Shown: piece after piece, positions 7,128-15,443 of the stretch
Layout of the letters: each line of letters starts with the position of its first letter
How positions within the stretch are numbered: position 1 is the stretch's first letter
Assembly (NCBI GenBank): GCA_002394365.1
Contig: DGTQ01000003.1
Span: 1-27,554, forward strand
Direction of reading: 5' to 3'
Source of the DNA: Prevotellaceae bacterium UBA4332
Lineage (GTDB): Bacteria; Bacteroidota; Bacteroidia; Bacteroidales; Bacteroidaceae
DNA length: 27,554 nt
Made by a program: the position numbers and the translations under genes
Notes under the pieces: model-generated
The model's database searches: none
What the model was told of the DNA's origin: nothing
Seen by the model: the letters and a program-made list of their open reading frames with translations, nothing else

Positions 7128-8117
7128 ATGAAAGAATTTTCAATTTCCAAAATTGCGTTGCTAATCGTAATGTTCATTTTTCAATTTTCATTTATCAATA
7201 CGATAAGTGCGCAAAGCAAGTATGATAATCCTGATACAATCGTGGTGTCTCGCGACGGTACAGGGCAGTTTCGAACTGTTCAGGAGGCTATAGAGGTATG
7301 CCGAGCTTTCATGGAATACCACAAGGTTATCTATGTGAAGAAAGGTGTGTATAAGGAGAAAATAGTAATCCCATCGTGGCTCACCAATATAGAATTGTGT
7401 GGCGAGGACGCAAAGGAGACCATCATTACTTATGACGACCACGCTAACATAAACAAGATGGGCACCTTCCGCACCTATACCCTCAAGGTGGAGGCCAACG
7501 ACATAACGGTAAAGAACATAACGATAGAGAACAATGCTGCCAAGCTGGGACAGGCTGTAGCCCTGCATACGGAGGGAGACCGTCTTGTGTTCAGGGGTTG
7601 TCGTTTCTTGGGAAACCAGGACACCGTCTATACAGGACTTGCTGGCACACGCATTTATTTCGTTGACTGCTACATAGAGGGAACAACTGACTTTATCTTT
7701 GGTCCTTCCATCGCCTGGTTTGAGGGTTGCACCATCAAGAGTAAGAGTGATTCCTATGTTACGGCAGCTTCCACACCAAAAGACCAGGAGTATGGCTACG
7801 TGTTCAACAACTGTCGTCTCATAGCTGATGCTGGAGTAACGAAATGTTATCTCGGCCGTCCCTGGAGACAGTATGCCTACACTCTCTTCATGAATTGTGA
7901 GATAGGAGGTCATATACTGCCTGTAGGCTGGAATGACTGGAAGAAAGACCACGCTGTAATACGCTATATGGAGTATAACAATCACGGAGCAGGGGCTTCC
8001 ACTAAGGAACGTGCCGACTGGACTCGACAGCTTACCAGGAAGGAAGTTCAGCGCATCACTCCAGCCGTAGTGTTTGCTACAGGTCGTGCTCCGTTTAATC
8101 CCGTAAATGCAAACTAA
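7128..8117 (+). CDS. Pectin methylesterase (CE8)
   Basis: The 329-residue enzyme has an N-terminal signal peptide ending near SAQS (about 27-30) and a single right-handed beta-helix CE8 domain. The active-site residues are visible in order: Q142 in GQAVAL, Q164-D165 in GNQDTVY, the nucleophile D188 in GTTDFIFG, and R244 in LGRPWR. It hydrolyses methyl esters of homogalacturonan to give pectate and methanol (EC 3.1.1.11), in the periplasm or outside the cell. It is the first gene of a pectin set with the modular CE8 protein and PL9 lyase downstream; the gap to the next gene is 51 bases. The length is normal for a single-domain family member. Confidence 0.95.
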   Translation: MKEFSISKIALLIVMFIFQFSFINTISAQSKYDNPDTIVVSRDGTGQFRTVQEAIEVCRAFMEYHKVIYVKKGVYKEKIVIPSWLTNIELCGEDAKETIITYDDHANINKMGTFRTYTLKVEANDITVKNITIENNAAKLGQAVALHTEGDRLVFRGCRFLGNQDTVYTGLAGTRIYFVDCYIEGTTDFIFGPSIAWFEGCTIKSKSDSYVTAASTPKDQEYGYVFNNCRLIADAGVTKCYLGRPWRQYAYTLFMNCEIGGHILPVGWNDWKKDHAVIRYMEYNNHGAGASTKERADWTRQLTRKEVQRITPAVVFATGRAPFNPVNAN

Positions 8118-8168
8118 AGTTTCACATTATTATATATATTAACACTCATTAACTACATTACAATTATT

Positions 8169-10439
8169 ATGAAAAGAAAAAATTTACTCTCGTTGGCAGC
8201 AGCACTGCTTGCTGCGTCAACGGCATTTTCGCAGACGGCAAACAATGATGCCGCTACTGTCAGTTGGGCTATGACCAGCGGTACTACCACTGAGGCACCA
8301 TCTTATGACCCAACGTCCACCTCTCAGTTTATTGAGAAGGCAGAGATTACCTATGGCTCAGGACTGAAGGCTCCTATCTCTCAGACTTCGCAGATAGGCT
8401 CTATTACGCAGACGATGTTCCCTGTTTCTGCTAAGACATCTGGTGCTACGGACAACAATAATGCCAACTTTCTCATTACGCTGAAGGAGGGCATATCGTT
8501 TACTCCTACCAAGGTAAGTTTCAAGGCGTATCGTTGGAAGACTGACAAGGGCAATTTCGACGTAGCATGGGTAAGCGACAATACTACGAAGTCACTCGCC
8601 TCTGGTGTTCATCCTAATCGTGGTGCTGGTTCAAATGCTGGCGAGGTGTCCGTTTATACTTATGACATAAGTGGTACGGCGGCAAGCGAGAAGGCGTTTG
8701 GTCTGAAGTTTAATATTTACAATTTCGACGTAGCAGCCGACAAGGGTATGTCTTTTGGCGATATCGTAATAGAGGGTACGCTCTACGGCACAGTAGGTCA
8801 GCAGCTTACATATACACTTGAGGTGGGCGTAAGTCCTACGGGTGCAGGCAATATACAGATTACCCCTCAGCAGGCTGAATATGTCAGCGGTACGGAGGTT
8901 ACTCTCACCCAGCAGCCAGCAGAGGGCTATATCTTCACAGGCTGGCAGACATCTACTGGCAAGACGCTCACCACATCGGACTCTTATACCTTTAATATAA
9001 AAGGTAATACAAGCCTTACGGCTACATACGTTTCAGCTGAGAGCCTGAAGACAAACGACTACGTGGTCGTTAGCAATATTGGTGAACTGCGTGCGGCCAT
9101 CAAGACATTCAACGAGAATCCGAGCGCTCTGCGTCGCTTTATCTTCTTGAAGAACGGCGACTACGATTATGGCACATACAAGAACCCTGAATCTGGTGCC
9201 GACCCTTACGGACGTGACACTATCAAGGTGGATAATGTTTCGCTCATAGGTCAGAGCACTAACGGCGTAAACGTGCACATTCAGCCTACTATGGCGAGCG
9301 TAAGCCGCACGGCTCCTATCGTAATCACAGGAACGGGCACATACTTGCAGGACTTCACCATGCAGAACAACTATGCCTATGGCGGCAATGACGGACAGGC
9401 TGCTGCCCTTATGGACAAAGGTCATCACACCATAGGAAAGAACATGAGTTTCATATCTCGTCAGGATACATATTACTCTAATACTGACAACGGACAGCTT
9501 TATTTCGAAGACTCTCACTTCGAGGGTACGGTTGACTTTATCTGTGGGCGTGGCGATGTATTCTTCAATCATTGCGACTTGGTATGCGTAAACCGTTATC
9601 CTAAGCAGGGAGACAACAAGGGAGACACACACATTGCTGCTCCTTACACCATCGCTGAGAATTATAGTGATGCTGGTGGTCATGGATATATCTTCATGAA
9701 CTGCTCTGTTGACTGCCAGTCACAGACATGGGACTTCGGACGTGGATGGCGCGGATGGCCTAAGGCTGCTTTCCTTAATACCAGACTTACCGAACAGGCT
9801 AAGTTGCGCCTTGGCACAGACCAGACCAATGGTAAGGCTATCGACTACACACTTCGCGTCGGCACTAAGGGAATACAGACCGGCAGCGATTCTCACTACC
9901 TGCAGTTCTATGAGTACAACACTATGGACGAGCAGAAGAACGTGGTTTCTCCTGCTTCAAACGTGCTCGAGTTCACAGCCAGCGACAAGAAATCTTATGA
10001 GACAATACTCAAGACTGAGACTGAGACGGAGCGTTTCCAACTGCGTAACGTATATCCTGACTGGGCACCAGACCAGGAGTGCAAGCAGATATTGGTTACC
10101 AGCGTAGAGCATAATGGCAGCAACCTCTCTTGGACTACCGACGCTGATGCAAAGGCTTTCCTCATAGAGCAGGCTGGTGAGTTTGTAGCTATTGTTGACG
10201 GTACGGAGAGCGGCTATGCTGTTTCTGCTACAGGCGAGGGCAAGTTCACCGTTCGTGCTGCCAATATGATGGGCGGTTTCGGCCCTGCTACAGAAGAGGG
10301 ACAGTCTGCCACAGGCATAGATGGCGTTAAGGCTAATGGCAACGCTAACGGTAATGTCAACAAGGTTATGGAGGCTGGCAAGCTAGTGATAAAGAAGAAC
10401 GGCGGCAAGTTTAATGCTGCAGGTCAGCGCCTTAACTAA
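8169..10439 (+). CDS. Multidomain pectin methylesterase (CE8) with N-terminal accessory modules
   Basis: The 756-residue protein begins with a signal peptide (about 1-21, ending AFSQ). A beta-rich region at about 25-208 follows, which I do not recognise. An InlB-type/bacterial repeat at about 214-288 includes GYIFTGWQ and TATYV. The CE8 domain covers about 297-545, with Q410 (GQAAAL), Q432-D433 (RQDTYYS), nucleophile D456 (GTVDFICG) and R525 (FGRGWRGW). The C-terminal region ends in the tail GKFNAAGQRLN, a form common at the ends of Prevotella secreted proteins. It de-esterifies pectin; the extra modules probably bind substrate or present the enzyme. It is 30 bases upstream of the PL9 lyase gene. 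Confidence 0.93.
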   Translation: MKRKNLLSLAAALLAASTAFSQTANNDAATVSWAMTSGTTTEAPSYDPTSTSQFIEKAEITYGSGLKAPISQTSQIGSITQTMFPVSAKTSGATDNNNANFLITLKEGISFTPTKVSFKAYRWKTDKGNFDVAWVSDNTTKSLASGVHPNRGAGSNAGEVSVYTYDISGTAASEKAFGLKFNIYNFDVAADKGMSFGDIVIEGTLYGTVGQQLTYTLEVGVSPTGAGNIQITPQQAEYVSGTEVTLTQQPAEGYIFTGWQTSTGKTLTTSDSYTFNIKGNTSLTATYVSAESLKTNDYVVVSNIGELRAAIKTFNENPSALRRFIFLKNGDYDYGTYKNPESGADPYGRDTIKVDNVSLIGQSTNGVNVHIQPTMASVSRTAPIVITGTGTYLQDFTMQNNYAYGGNDGQAAALMDKGHHTIGKNMSFISRQDTYYSNTDNGQLYFEDSHFEGTVDFICGRGDVFFNHCDLVCVNRYPKQGDNKGDTHIAAPYTIAENYSDAGGHGYIFMNCSVDCQSQTWDFGRGWRGWPKAAFLNTRLTEQAKLRLGTDQTNGKAIDYTLRVGTKGIQTGSDSHYLQFYEYNTMDEQKNVVSPASNVLEFTASDKKSYETILKTETETERFQLRNVYPDWAPDQECKQILVTSVEHNGSNLSWTTDADAKAFLIEQAGEFVAIVDGTESGYAVSATGEGKFTVRAANMMGGFGPATEEGQSATGIDGVKANGNANGNVNKVMEAGKLVIKKNGGKFNAAGQRLN

Positions 10440-10469
10440 TAATCTATTTTTCTTAAAAACAGAGAAACG

Positions 10470-12785
10470 ATGAAAAAGATATTTCTAATAGGTTTAGGTA
10501 TGTCACTTGGTGTGTGCGCAAGCGCACGCCAACTGTGGCTTGCCCCAGGCGGTACGGGTGACGGCATGATGCAGTCAGCACCTGCGGGCGACCCAAGGGC
10601 GATGATAGAAAGCCTTGAGGCTGGCGACACTCTTTGGGTAAAGACAGGCACTTATGATAATCTTGACCAGATGATAAACGTGCGCCACTCAGGCAACCGT
10701 CATCATCGCATCTGCGTATTCGGTTATGATGTTACGCCAGATAAGAAGCCTGCTGTCAATCCCGTCTTTGACTTCTCTAAGCAGCCCCACACTGGCGACG
10801 ATACGGCAAAGCAGTTTCGCGGAGTGTTGATGAACCCTAATGCCGACTACTGGTATTGGCGCGACATCGACATCACCAAGTCGGCTGACAGCGGCATGAA
10901 GCTCGAGGCTTCCTACTGCGTTGTGGAGCGCTGCAACTTCTACCGTTGTGGCGACACAGGCTTGCAGCTGGGCTTCGACAAGGACGGCAACGGAGGTAAT
11001 AACCGCAATCCTAAATACCTCTATGGTCGCTATAACCAGATTATCAACTGCGACTCTTACTTCAACTATGATGTGCAGGCTCATGGTGGCAATGCCGATG
11101 GCTTTGCCAACAAGCTCTATCCTGGTCCAGGCAACGAGTGGCACGGCGACCGTTGTTGGGCAAACTCCGACGACGGCTGGGACCTCTACTATGCCGTCTA
11201 TCCCTGTCTGATAGACAACTGCTGGGCTATCTACAATGGTTATCTTGAGGATGGCAGCATAGGTGTCAACGGCAACGGTTTCAAGCAAGGAGGCAACAAG
11301 CAGAGTGGTGGTTCGGCAGACGGCAAGGGTGGCTCGTATGGTGCCCACGTGTTTACCAACTGCGTGGCGGCTTACAATCTCTATCACGGTTTCGACCAGA
11401 ACAACCATGATGAGGGTACGTGGCTGCTCAACTGCACAGCTTTCAACAACAAGCAGGTGAACTTCCGCTTCAACTGCGATGTGGAGATGATAGGCAATAC
11501 CGTCTTCCATCTGCGCAACTGTCTCGGCTTCAATCCAGGCGAGGCTAACCACCGCTTCGGCGATATGTGGCCAGACTCTGAATACACCAACTGGCAAGAC
11601 CTCATGGGGCTCTCCCCACAGTATAACATGGGTAAGGGCACAGACCCAAAGACTGGGCAGGAATATAAGCGCCTCAGTGCTAAGGACTGGCCAAGCTATG
11701 ATGACCAGTTTGAGGACATAAGTCTCGAGACGGCTATAGGTCCGCGTCAGGCTAACGGCGAGCTCCCCCTGAAGTTTGCCCGTCCTAAGAAGGGCAGCAT
11801 CTTTGAGGATAAGGGTACTCCGATAGAGAATTTCTACTGTGCTGACGTTTTCAAGGACTATTACTACAAGAATACGGAAAAGTATCTCGACGACTACAGC
11901 ACTACTGTAACCCTTCCTTATGCTGGCTCTGCTCCTGATTATGGTGCTTACGAAGCAGGGTGGGAGAGACCAGTCTTTGAACTAAAGACGCTACCCGTCA
12001 ACGATGGTACTCTGCCTGACGTAGAGGAGGTGACAGGCATAGGTGACAAGAACTATCAGAAGAAACTCATCATCAACGATTACCTCTTTCAGGACGCAAC
12101 ACTCGCAGAAAGCGTTTCGCAGTACCTGACCTCTGCAGCAACAGCTAACAAGCTCCTGCCTACCTACTACGGCAAGAGTGGTAATTACCCCACCAAGCCA
12201 GGTGCTCTCTATGGCGGTGCGACCCTTGGTGCCTACATGATTGCCAAGAGTACGGGTTATGTGGAGTTCTCTGTGCCAAGCCTCAGTGAGATGCGTTCCA
12301 ACTGTTATGGTGGGGGCAAGAATTCAAGTTTGAAGATGCAGTGGAAGTACGCAGGCGAGAGTTCCTGGCACGATGGCGAGAGCGTAAGCTTCGACCAGCG
12401 CGTCTTTACGGTAAACTTCGTGGAGTACGGCATACCGCAGTCCGAGAAGCCCATCATCGTGCGCATCAACAGCACAGGCGGCAACGATGTGTACCTTACA
12501 GACCTCACCCTCAACGGCTTTGAGGAATACAAAGGTGATACCCCTACTGGCTTAGCCTCTCTCAGCTCTGGAAAGAGTGGGGCAGACGTGTTCTACACCA
12601 GCAACGGCATTATAGCCTATGGTGAGATAGCCTCCATAGCCATCTATGACGCTGCAGGCAAACTGATGACGAGCTCAGCACAGTCTCAGTTCTGCAATCT
12701 GGCAACAGTAGGAAAGGGTATCTACACAGCCGTTATTACGGCGAAGGATGGAGGCAAGACTACAAAGAAGTTTGTAAGGCAATAA
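10470..12785 (+). CDS. Pectate lyase, polysaccharide lyase family 9
   Basis: The 771-residue protein has a signal peptide (about 1-19) and a parallel beta-helix PL9 domain at about 20-400. Residues known from the family prototype Pel9A are conserved at nearly the same numbers: Ca2+ ligands D210 (NADGFANK) and D234, D235, D238 (NSDDGWDLY), and the catalytic base K272 (NGNGFKQGG). The enzyme cleaves de-esterified polygalacturonate by beta-elimination (EC 4.2.2.2). A beta-sandwich-like region at about 530-690 may bind carbohydrate. The C terminus (about 693-771), with ASIAIYDAAGKLM and GIYTAVIT followed by KKFVRQ, resembles a type IX secretion sorting domain. It acts on the product of the two upstream esterases. 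Confidence 0.93.
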   Translation: MKKIFLIGLGMSLGVCASARQLWLAPGGTGDGMMQSAPAGDPRAMIESLEAGDTLWVKTGTYDNLDQMINVRHSGNRHHRICVFGYDVTPDKKPAVNPVFDFSKQPHTGDDTAKQFRGVLMNPNADYWYWRDIDITKSADSGMKLEASYCVVERCNFYRCGDTGLQLGFDKDGNGGNNRNPKYLYGRYNQIINCDSYFNYDVQAHGGNADGFANKLYPGPGNEWHGDRCWANSDDGWDLYYAVYPCLIDNCWAIYNGYLEDGSIGVNGNGFKQGGNKQSGGSADGKGGSYGAHVFTNCVAAYNLYHGFDQNNHDEGTWLLNCTAFNNKQVNFRFNCDVEMIGNTVFHLRNCLGFNPGEANHRFGDMWPDSEYTNWQDLMGLSPQYNMGKGTDPKTGQEYKRLSAKDWPSYDDQFEDISLETAIGPRQANGELPLKFARPKKGSIFEDKGTPIENFYCADVFKDYYYKNTEKYLDDYSTTVTLPYAGSAPDYGAYEAGWERPVFELKTLPVNDGTLPDVEEVTGIGDKNYQKKLIINDYLFQDATLAESVSQYLTSAATANKLLPTYYGKSGNYPTKPGALYGGATLGAYMIAKSTGYVEFSVPSLSEMRSNCYGGGKNSSLKMQWKYAGESSWHDGESVSFDQRVFTVNFVEYGIPQSEKPIIVRINSTGGNDVYLTDLTLNGFEEYKGDTPTGLASLSSGKSGADVFYTSNGIIAYGEIASIAIYDAAGKLMTSSAQSQFCNLATVGKGIYTAVITAKDGGKTTKKFVRQ

Positions 12786-12824
12786 CCTCCTGTTTAACTC
12801 TTAATTCTTAACATTTAACCTCTA

Positions 12825-13640
12825 ATGAGAAAGTTCCATTTTTTGTTTATGCCGCTGGTATTGGCGCTCACGCTGATGCTGGCAAGTTGTGGCACTTCAA
12901 GAACCGTACCTGTTACAGGTCGTAAGCAGTCGCTTATGGTGACAGATGAGCAAATGCTCTCGCTTAGCACCCAGCAGTATGGTGCCTACATGAAGACAGC
13001 CAAGAAATCTACCAACGTGAAGAACACCCAGATGGTGCAACGAGTGGGCAAGCGCCTTGCCTCTGCTGTGGAGAGTTATCTGCGCAACAATGGTTTGGCA
13101 AATGAACTGAATGGCTACAAATGGGAGTTCAACCTAGTGCAGGACAAGAACATCAACGCATGGTGCATGCCTGGTGGCAAGATAGTAGTCTTTGAAGGAC
13201 TGCTTCCCGTCACTCAGACTGAAGATGCCCTTGCTATTGTTCTTGGTCACGAGATAGCCCATGCTGTGGCAAAGCACTCAGCAGAGCAGATTTCGCAAAA
13301 GTATAAGCAGCAGATGGGACAACAGATAGCGGGCAGCGTGCTCGGAGCCGTGATAGGCTCTAATGCTGCAAGTCTTGCTACATGGGTAGGCCAGCAGGGA
13401 TTGCAACTGCAGAACCTGAAATACTCTCGCGACCACGAGAATGAGGCAGACCATATGGGGCTTATCTTTGCAGCTATGGCAGGCTACAATCCGCAGGTAG
13501 CAGTAAGTTTCTGGCAACGCATGGCGGCTTCGTCCACCAACAAGCGGAGCGAGCTCTTCAGCGACCACCCCTCAGATGCAAAACGCATAGCCAACATACA
13601 GGGTTGGATGCCAGAGGCAATGCAATACTACAAGAAATAA
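12825..13640 (+). CDS. M48-family zinc metallopeptidase lipoprotein
   Basis: The 271-residue protein has a lipoprotein signal with lipobox LASC (cysteine 22) and an M48 catalytic domain. The zinc site is HEIAH (142-146), with the third ligand E205 in SRDHENEAD. It is the size of small periplasmic M48 proteases of the LoiP/YcaL type, which degrade misfolded envelope proteins, and lacks the TPR repeats of BepA. The gene is 40 bases after the PL9 gene and is followed by a strong terminator, so it may end the same transcript. A functional link to pectin use is not evident. Confidence 0.93.
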   Translation: MRKFHFLFMPLVLALTLMLASCGTSRTVPVTGRKQSLMVTDEQMLSLSTQQYGAYMKTAKKSTNVKNTQMVQRVGKRLASAVESYLRNNGLANELNGYKWEFNLVQDKNINAWCMPGGKIVVFEGLLPVTQTEDALAIVLGHEIAHAVAKHSAEQISQKYKQQMGQQIAGSVLGAVIGSNAASLATWVGQQGLQLQNLKYSRDHENEADHMGLIFAAMAGYNPQVAVSFWQRMAASSTNKRSELFSDHPSDAKRIANIQGWMPEAMQYYKK

Positions 13641-13650
13641 CTCTAAAAAA

Positions 13651-13691
13651 CGTGGCTTTTCGCATTTTTTTCGCGAAAAGCCATGTTTTTT
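13651..13691 (+). terminator. Rho-independent terminator after the M48 peptidase gene
   Basis: CGTGGCTTTTCGC (13651-13663) pairs with GCGAAAAGCCATG (13672-13684), giving a 13-bp stem with one G-T wobble. Six T residues follow. Confidence 0.9.
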
Positions 13692-13705
13692 CAAACTAAT
13701 TTTAC

Positions 13706-13713
13706 TACCTTTG
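13706..13713 (+). promoter_or_regulatory. -7 box of the corA transcription unit
   Basis: TACCTTTG fits TAnnTTTG and lies just after the terminator. The expected -33 position falls in the T run of the terminator and shows no clear TTTG. A start near 13720 gives corA a leader of about 350 nt, unusually long, holding a REP-like hairpin, a leader ORF and alternative stems. Confidence 0.6.
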
Positions 13714-13854
13714 CAGCCACATAAAGATTAAAAGATTAAAGGAGTGAAGGAGTAAACGCTCGCAAGGCTCGCTAAGGAGTTAAAAGACAATCGCTTTGGC
13801 TATTGGCTGCCCCTGATTGAGGTCTCACGTATCGTCCTCTAACTCCCTTTCGCT

Positions 13855-13893
13855 CCAGCTCTGCTGGCTTTCACAAAGCGAAGTGACTGAAAG
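13855..13893. repeat. REP-like double-hairpin element, copy B
   Basis: CCAGC (13855-13859) pairs with GCTGG (13863-13867). CTTTCA (13868-13873) pairs with TGAAAG (13888-13893), with an inner CAC/GTG. It corresponds to copy A at 412-455, where the first stem is CGGC/GCCG instead. Here it lies inside the corA leader. The sequence from 13714 to 13939 otherwise holds only short A/T-rich and direct repeats. Confidence 0.55.
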
Positions 13894-13939
13894 AACTCCT
13901 CTAACTTCTTAAAAGTTAAGTAATAAAACAAAAACGACA

Positions 13940-13981
13940 ATGGACGACGATTATTACGCGACATGCCCTGAATTAGCATAG
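13940..13981 (+). CDS. Candidate 13-residue acidic leader peptide of corA
   Basis: An ATG at 13940 opens a 13-codon ORF, MDDDYYATCPELA, ending at TAG 13979-13981. No Shine-Dalgarno site is needed in Bacteroidetes and none is clear. It starts with three aspartates and contains Cys-Pro-Glu. N-terminal acidic or acidic/proline runs destabilise translating ribosomes at low Mg2+; this is the known basis of mgtL sensing, and enterobacterial corA has a leader ORF (corL). The stop codon is five bases before an alternative-hairpin region that reaches the corA start. Translation of this ORF is inferred, not shown. Confidence 0.45.
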   Translation: MDDDYYATCPELA

Positions 13982-13986
13982 CGTGG

Positions 13987-14071
13987 AAATCTGAACCCCT
14001 AATAACAAAGGGTTGCTTTCCTCGCTTAGATTTAGTTATTGTCAAGAAACAACAAGTAGAGAAAAGCAACC
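13987..14071 (+). promoter_or_regulatory. Candidate attenuator/translation-control leader of corA
   Basis: Two competing folds are visible. Fold 1 is AAATCTGA (13987-13994) with TTAGATTT (14026-14033), enclosing AACCC (13994-13998) with GGGTT (14010-14014). Fold 2 pairs GGTTGCTTT (14011-14019) with AAAGCAACC (14063-14071), nine perfect base pairs ending two bases before the corA ATG at 14074. GGTT belongs to both, so the folds exclude each other, and fold 2 would hide the start region. With the leader ORF just upstream this looks like a ribosome-position switch. Mg2+ as the signal is inferred from the gene it controls. Confidence 0.5.
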
Positions 14072-14073
14072 AA

Positions 14074-15000
14074 ATGAAAAGATTTTGGAATACCAACAAT
14101 GGCATTCGCTCTATAGAGGAGTGGGAGCCCAACTGCTGGATACAGGTTACATGCCCGTCAGAGGAAGAGAGCATGCAGCTCGAGCGCCAGTATCAGATAC
14201 CCGATTATTTCTTTAGCGACATCAGCGATGCCGACGAGAGAGCGCGTTACGAATTTGATGAAGGGTGGCAACTCATCATCCTGCGTATTCCCTATATGAA
14301 GGAGGTGCGTTCGCGTACTCCCTACACTACTGTGCCTCTCGGCATAATCCACAAGGGCGACATCACCATCACTGTCTGTTATTTTGAGACAGACATGATG
14401 ATAGATTTCGTGAGCTACCAGCAGCGTCGTGGCGAGGGCTTCACCGACTACGTTGATATGGTTTTCCGCCTGTTCCTCAGTTCCTCGGTCTGGTACCTCA
14501 AGCGCCTCAAGCAGATAAGTTTCCTGCTCGACCGTGCAAAGCGCTCTATGGACCACAACATCAACAACACCTCGCTCGTTAACCTCTCCCGCCTGCAAGA
14601 TTCGCTCACCTATTTCATCACCTCCATCAGGGGCAATGAGACGCTCTTGCAGAAGCTGAAGTTCAAGCTTCCTATCGACGAACTTGATGCCGACCTCATA
14701 GAGGATGTGAACATCGAGATTTCGCAGGCACGCGAGACGGCAAGCATCTATTCCGAGATTCTCGAATCTACGATGGATACCTACACCTCTATCATCAACA
14801 ACAACATGAATACCGTGATGCGAACGCTCACATCGTTCTCCATCATCCTCATGTTTCCTACGCTTATATCCTCCCTCTTCGGAATGAACCTCATCAATGG
14901 TATGGAGGCGAGCACGTGGGGCTTCCCTGTAGCTATCATCCTCTCTCTCTTTGTGAGTCTCGGCTCCTGGTGGATATTGCGCCTGAAGAATTTATTGTGA
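14074..15000 (+). CDS. corA: CorA-family Mg2+ transporter
   Basis: The 308-residue protein has the CorA layout: a soluble N-terminal alpha/beta domain (1 to about 130), a long helical region (about 135-250) and two C-terminal membrane helices (about 252-270 and 283-302). The selectivity motif GMN is at 270-272 after TM1. It forms a pentameric channel for Mg2+ in the inner membrane. The usual YGMNFEnMPE periplasmic loop is degenerate here (GMNLINGMEAS), as in many Bacteroidetes members. The start at 14074 fits the leader structure. Its stop codon overlaps the GTG start of the HsdR-N gene. Confidence 0.92.
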   Translation: MKRFWNTNNGIRSIEEWEPNCWIQVTCPSEEESMQLERQYQIPDYFFSDISDADERARYEFDEGWQLIILRIPYMKEVRSRTPYTTVPLGIIHKGDITITVCYFETDMMIDFVSYQQRRGEGFTDYVDMVFRLFLSSSVWYLKRLKQISFLLDRAKRSMDHNINNTSLVNLSRLQDSLTYFITSIRGNETLLQKLKFKLPIDELDADLIEDVNIEISQARETASIYSEILESTMDTYTSIINNNMNTVMRTLTSFSIILMFPTLISSLFGMNLINGMEASTWGFPVAIILSLFVSLGSWWILRLKNLL

Positions 15001-15443
15001 ACCTCCCAGAATATCCAGACATACGCATACGCAAGACGCAGGACGGCAAGCAACAGGTGCTTGACATCCTGCGACATCGTTTCGTAAAGCTGACGCCCGA
15101 AGAGTGGGTGAGACAGCACTTTGTCAACTACCTTGTGACGGAGAAAGGCTATCCAGCTGCACTGATGGCAAACGAGGTGGAAATAAAGGTGGGGCAGAAA
15201 AAATTGCGTTGCGACTCCGTGCTCTTCGGCAGCGACCTCAAGCCGCGCATGGTCATAGAATACAAGGCAGAGAGCGTGCCCATAACAGACAAGGTGTTGC
15301 GACAGGTGGCAACATACAATATGCTCCTCCACGTGAGGTACCTCATAGTGAGCAATGGCGACAGACACATCTGCCTGCACTATGACGACGAGCTCCAGCG
15401 CTGGGGCTTTATGACTGACATTCCCCACTACAGCCAGCTGTAA
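14997..15443 (+). CDS. Type I restriction enzyme R N-terminal-like (HsdR_N) nuclease-fold protein
   Basis: The 148-residue protein corresponds to the single-domain HsdR-N proteins of Bacteroidetes (PD-(D/E)xK fold). The signature TPEEWVRQHFVNYLV is followed by the putative catalytic set: D in RCDSVLFG and E-x-K in MVIEYKAE. A family-typical C terminus (YLIVSNGDRH) follows. I chose the GTG at 14997 because it overlaps the corA TGA as GTGA and the protein then begins MNLPEYPDI, as relatives do. An upstream in-frame start at 14916 would run inside corA and add unrelated residues. No HsdM or HsdS is present, so it is not a type I restriction subunit. The cellular role is unknown. Confidence 0.85.
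   Translation: MNLPEYPDIRIRKTQDGKQQVLDILRHRFVKLTPEEWVRQHFVNYLVTEKGYPAALMANEVEIKVGQKKLRCDSVLFGSDLKPRMVIEYKAESVPITDKVLRQVATYNMLLHVRYLIVSNGDRHICLHYDDELQRWGFMTDIPHYSQL

Noticed and set aside
9033..9683. 216-codon minus-strand ORF opposite the second pectinesterase
   Set aside because: Antisense shadow with no domain and no plausible promoter.
10689..11597. 302-codon minus-strand ORF opposite the PL9 lyase
   Set aside because: Low-complexity Val/Ala/Ile-rich antisense translation of a beta-helix gene.
14997..15443. Type I restriction HsdR subunit
   Set aside because: Only the N-terminal nuclease-like domain is present, with no helicase domain and no hsdM or hsdS nearby.
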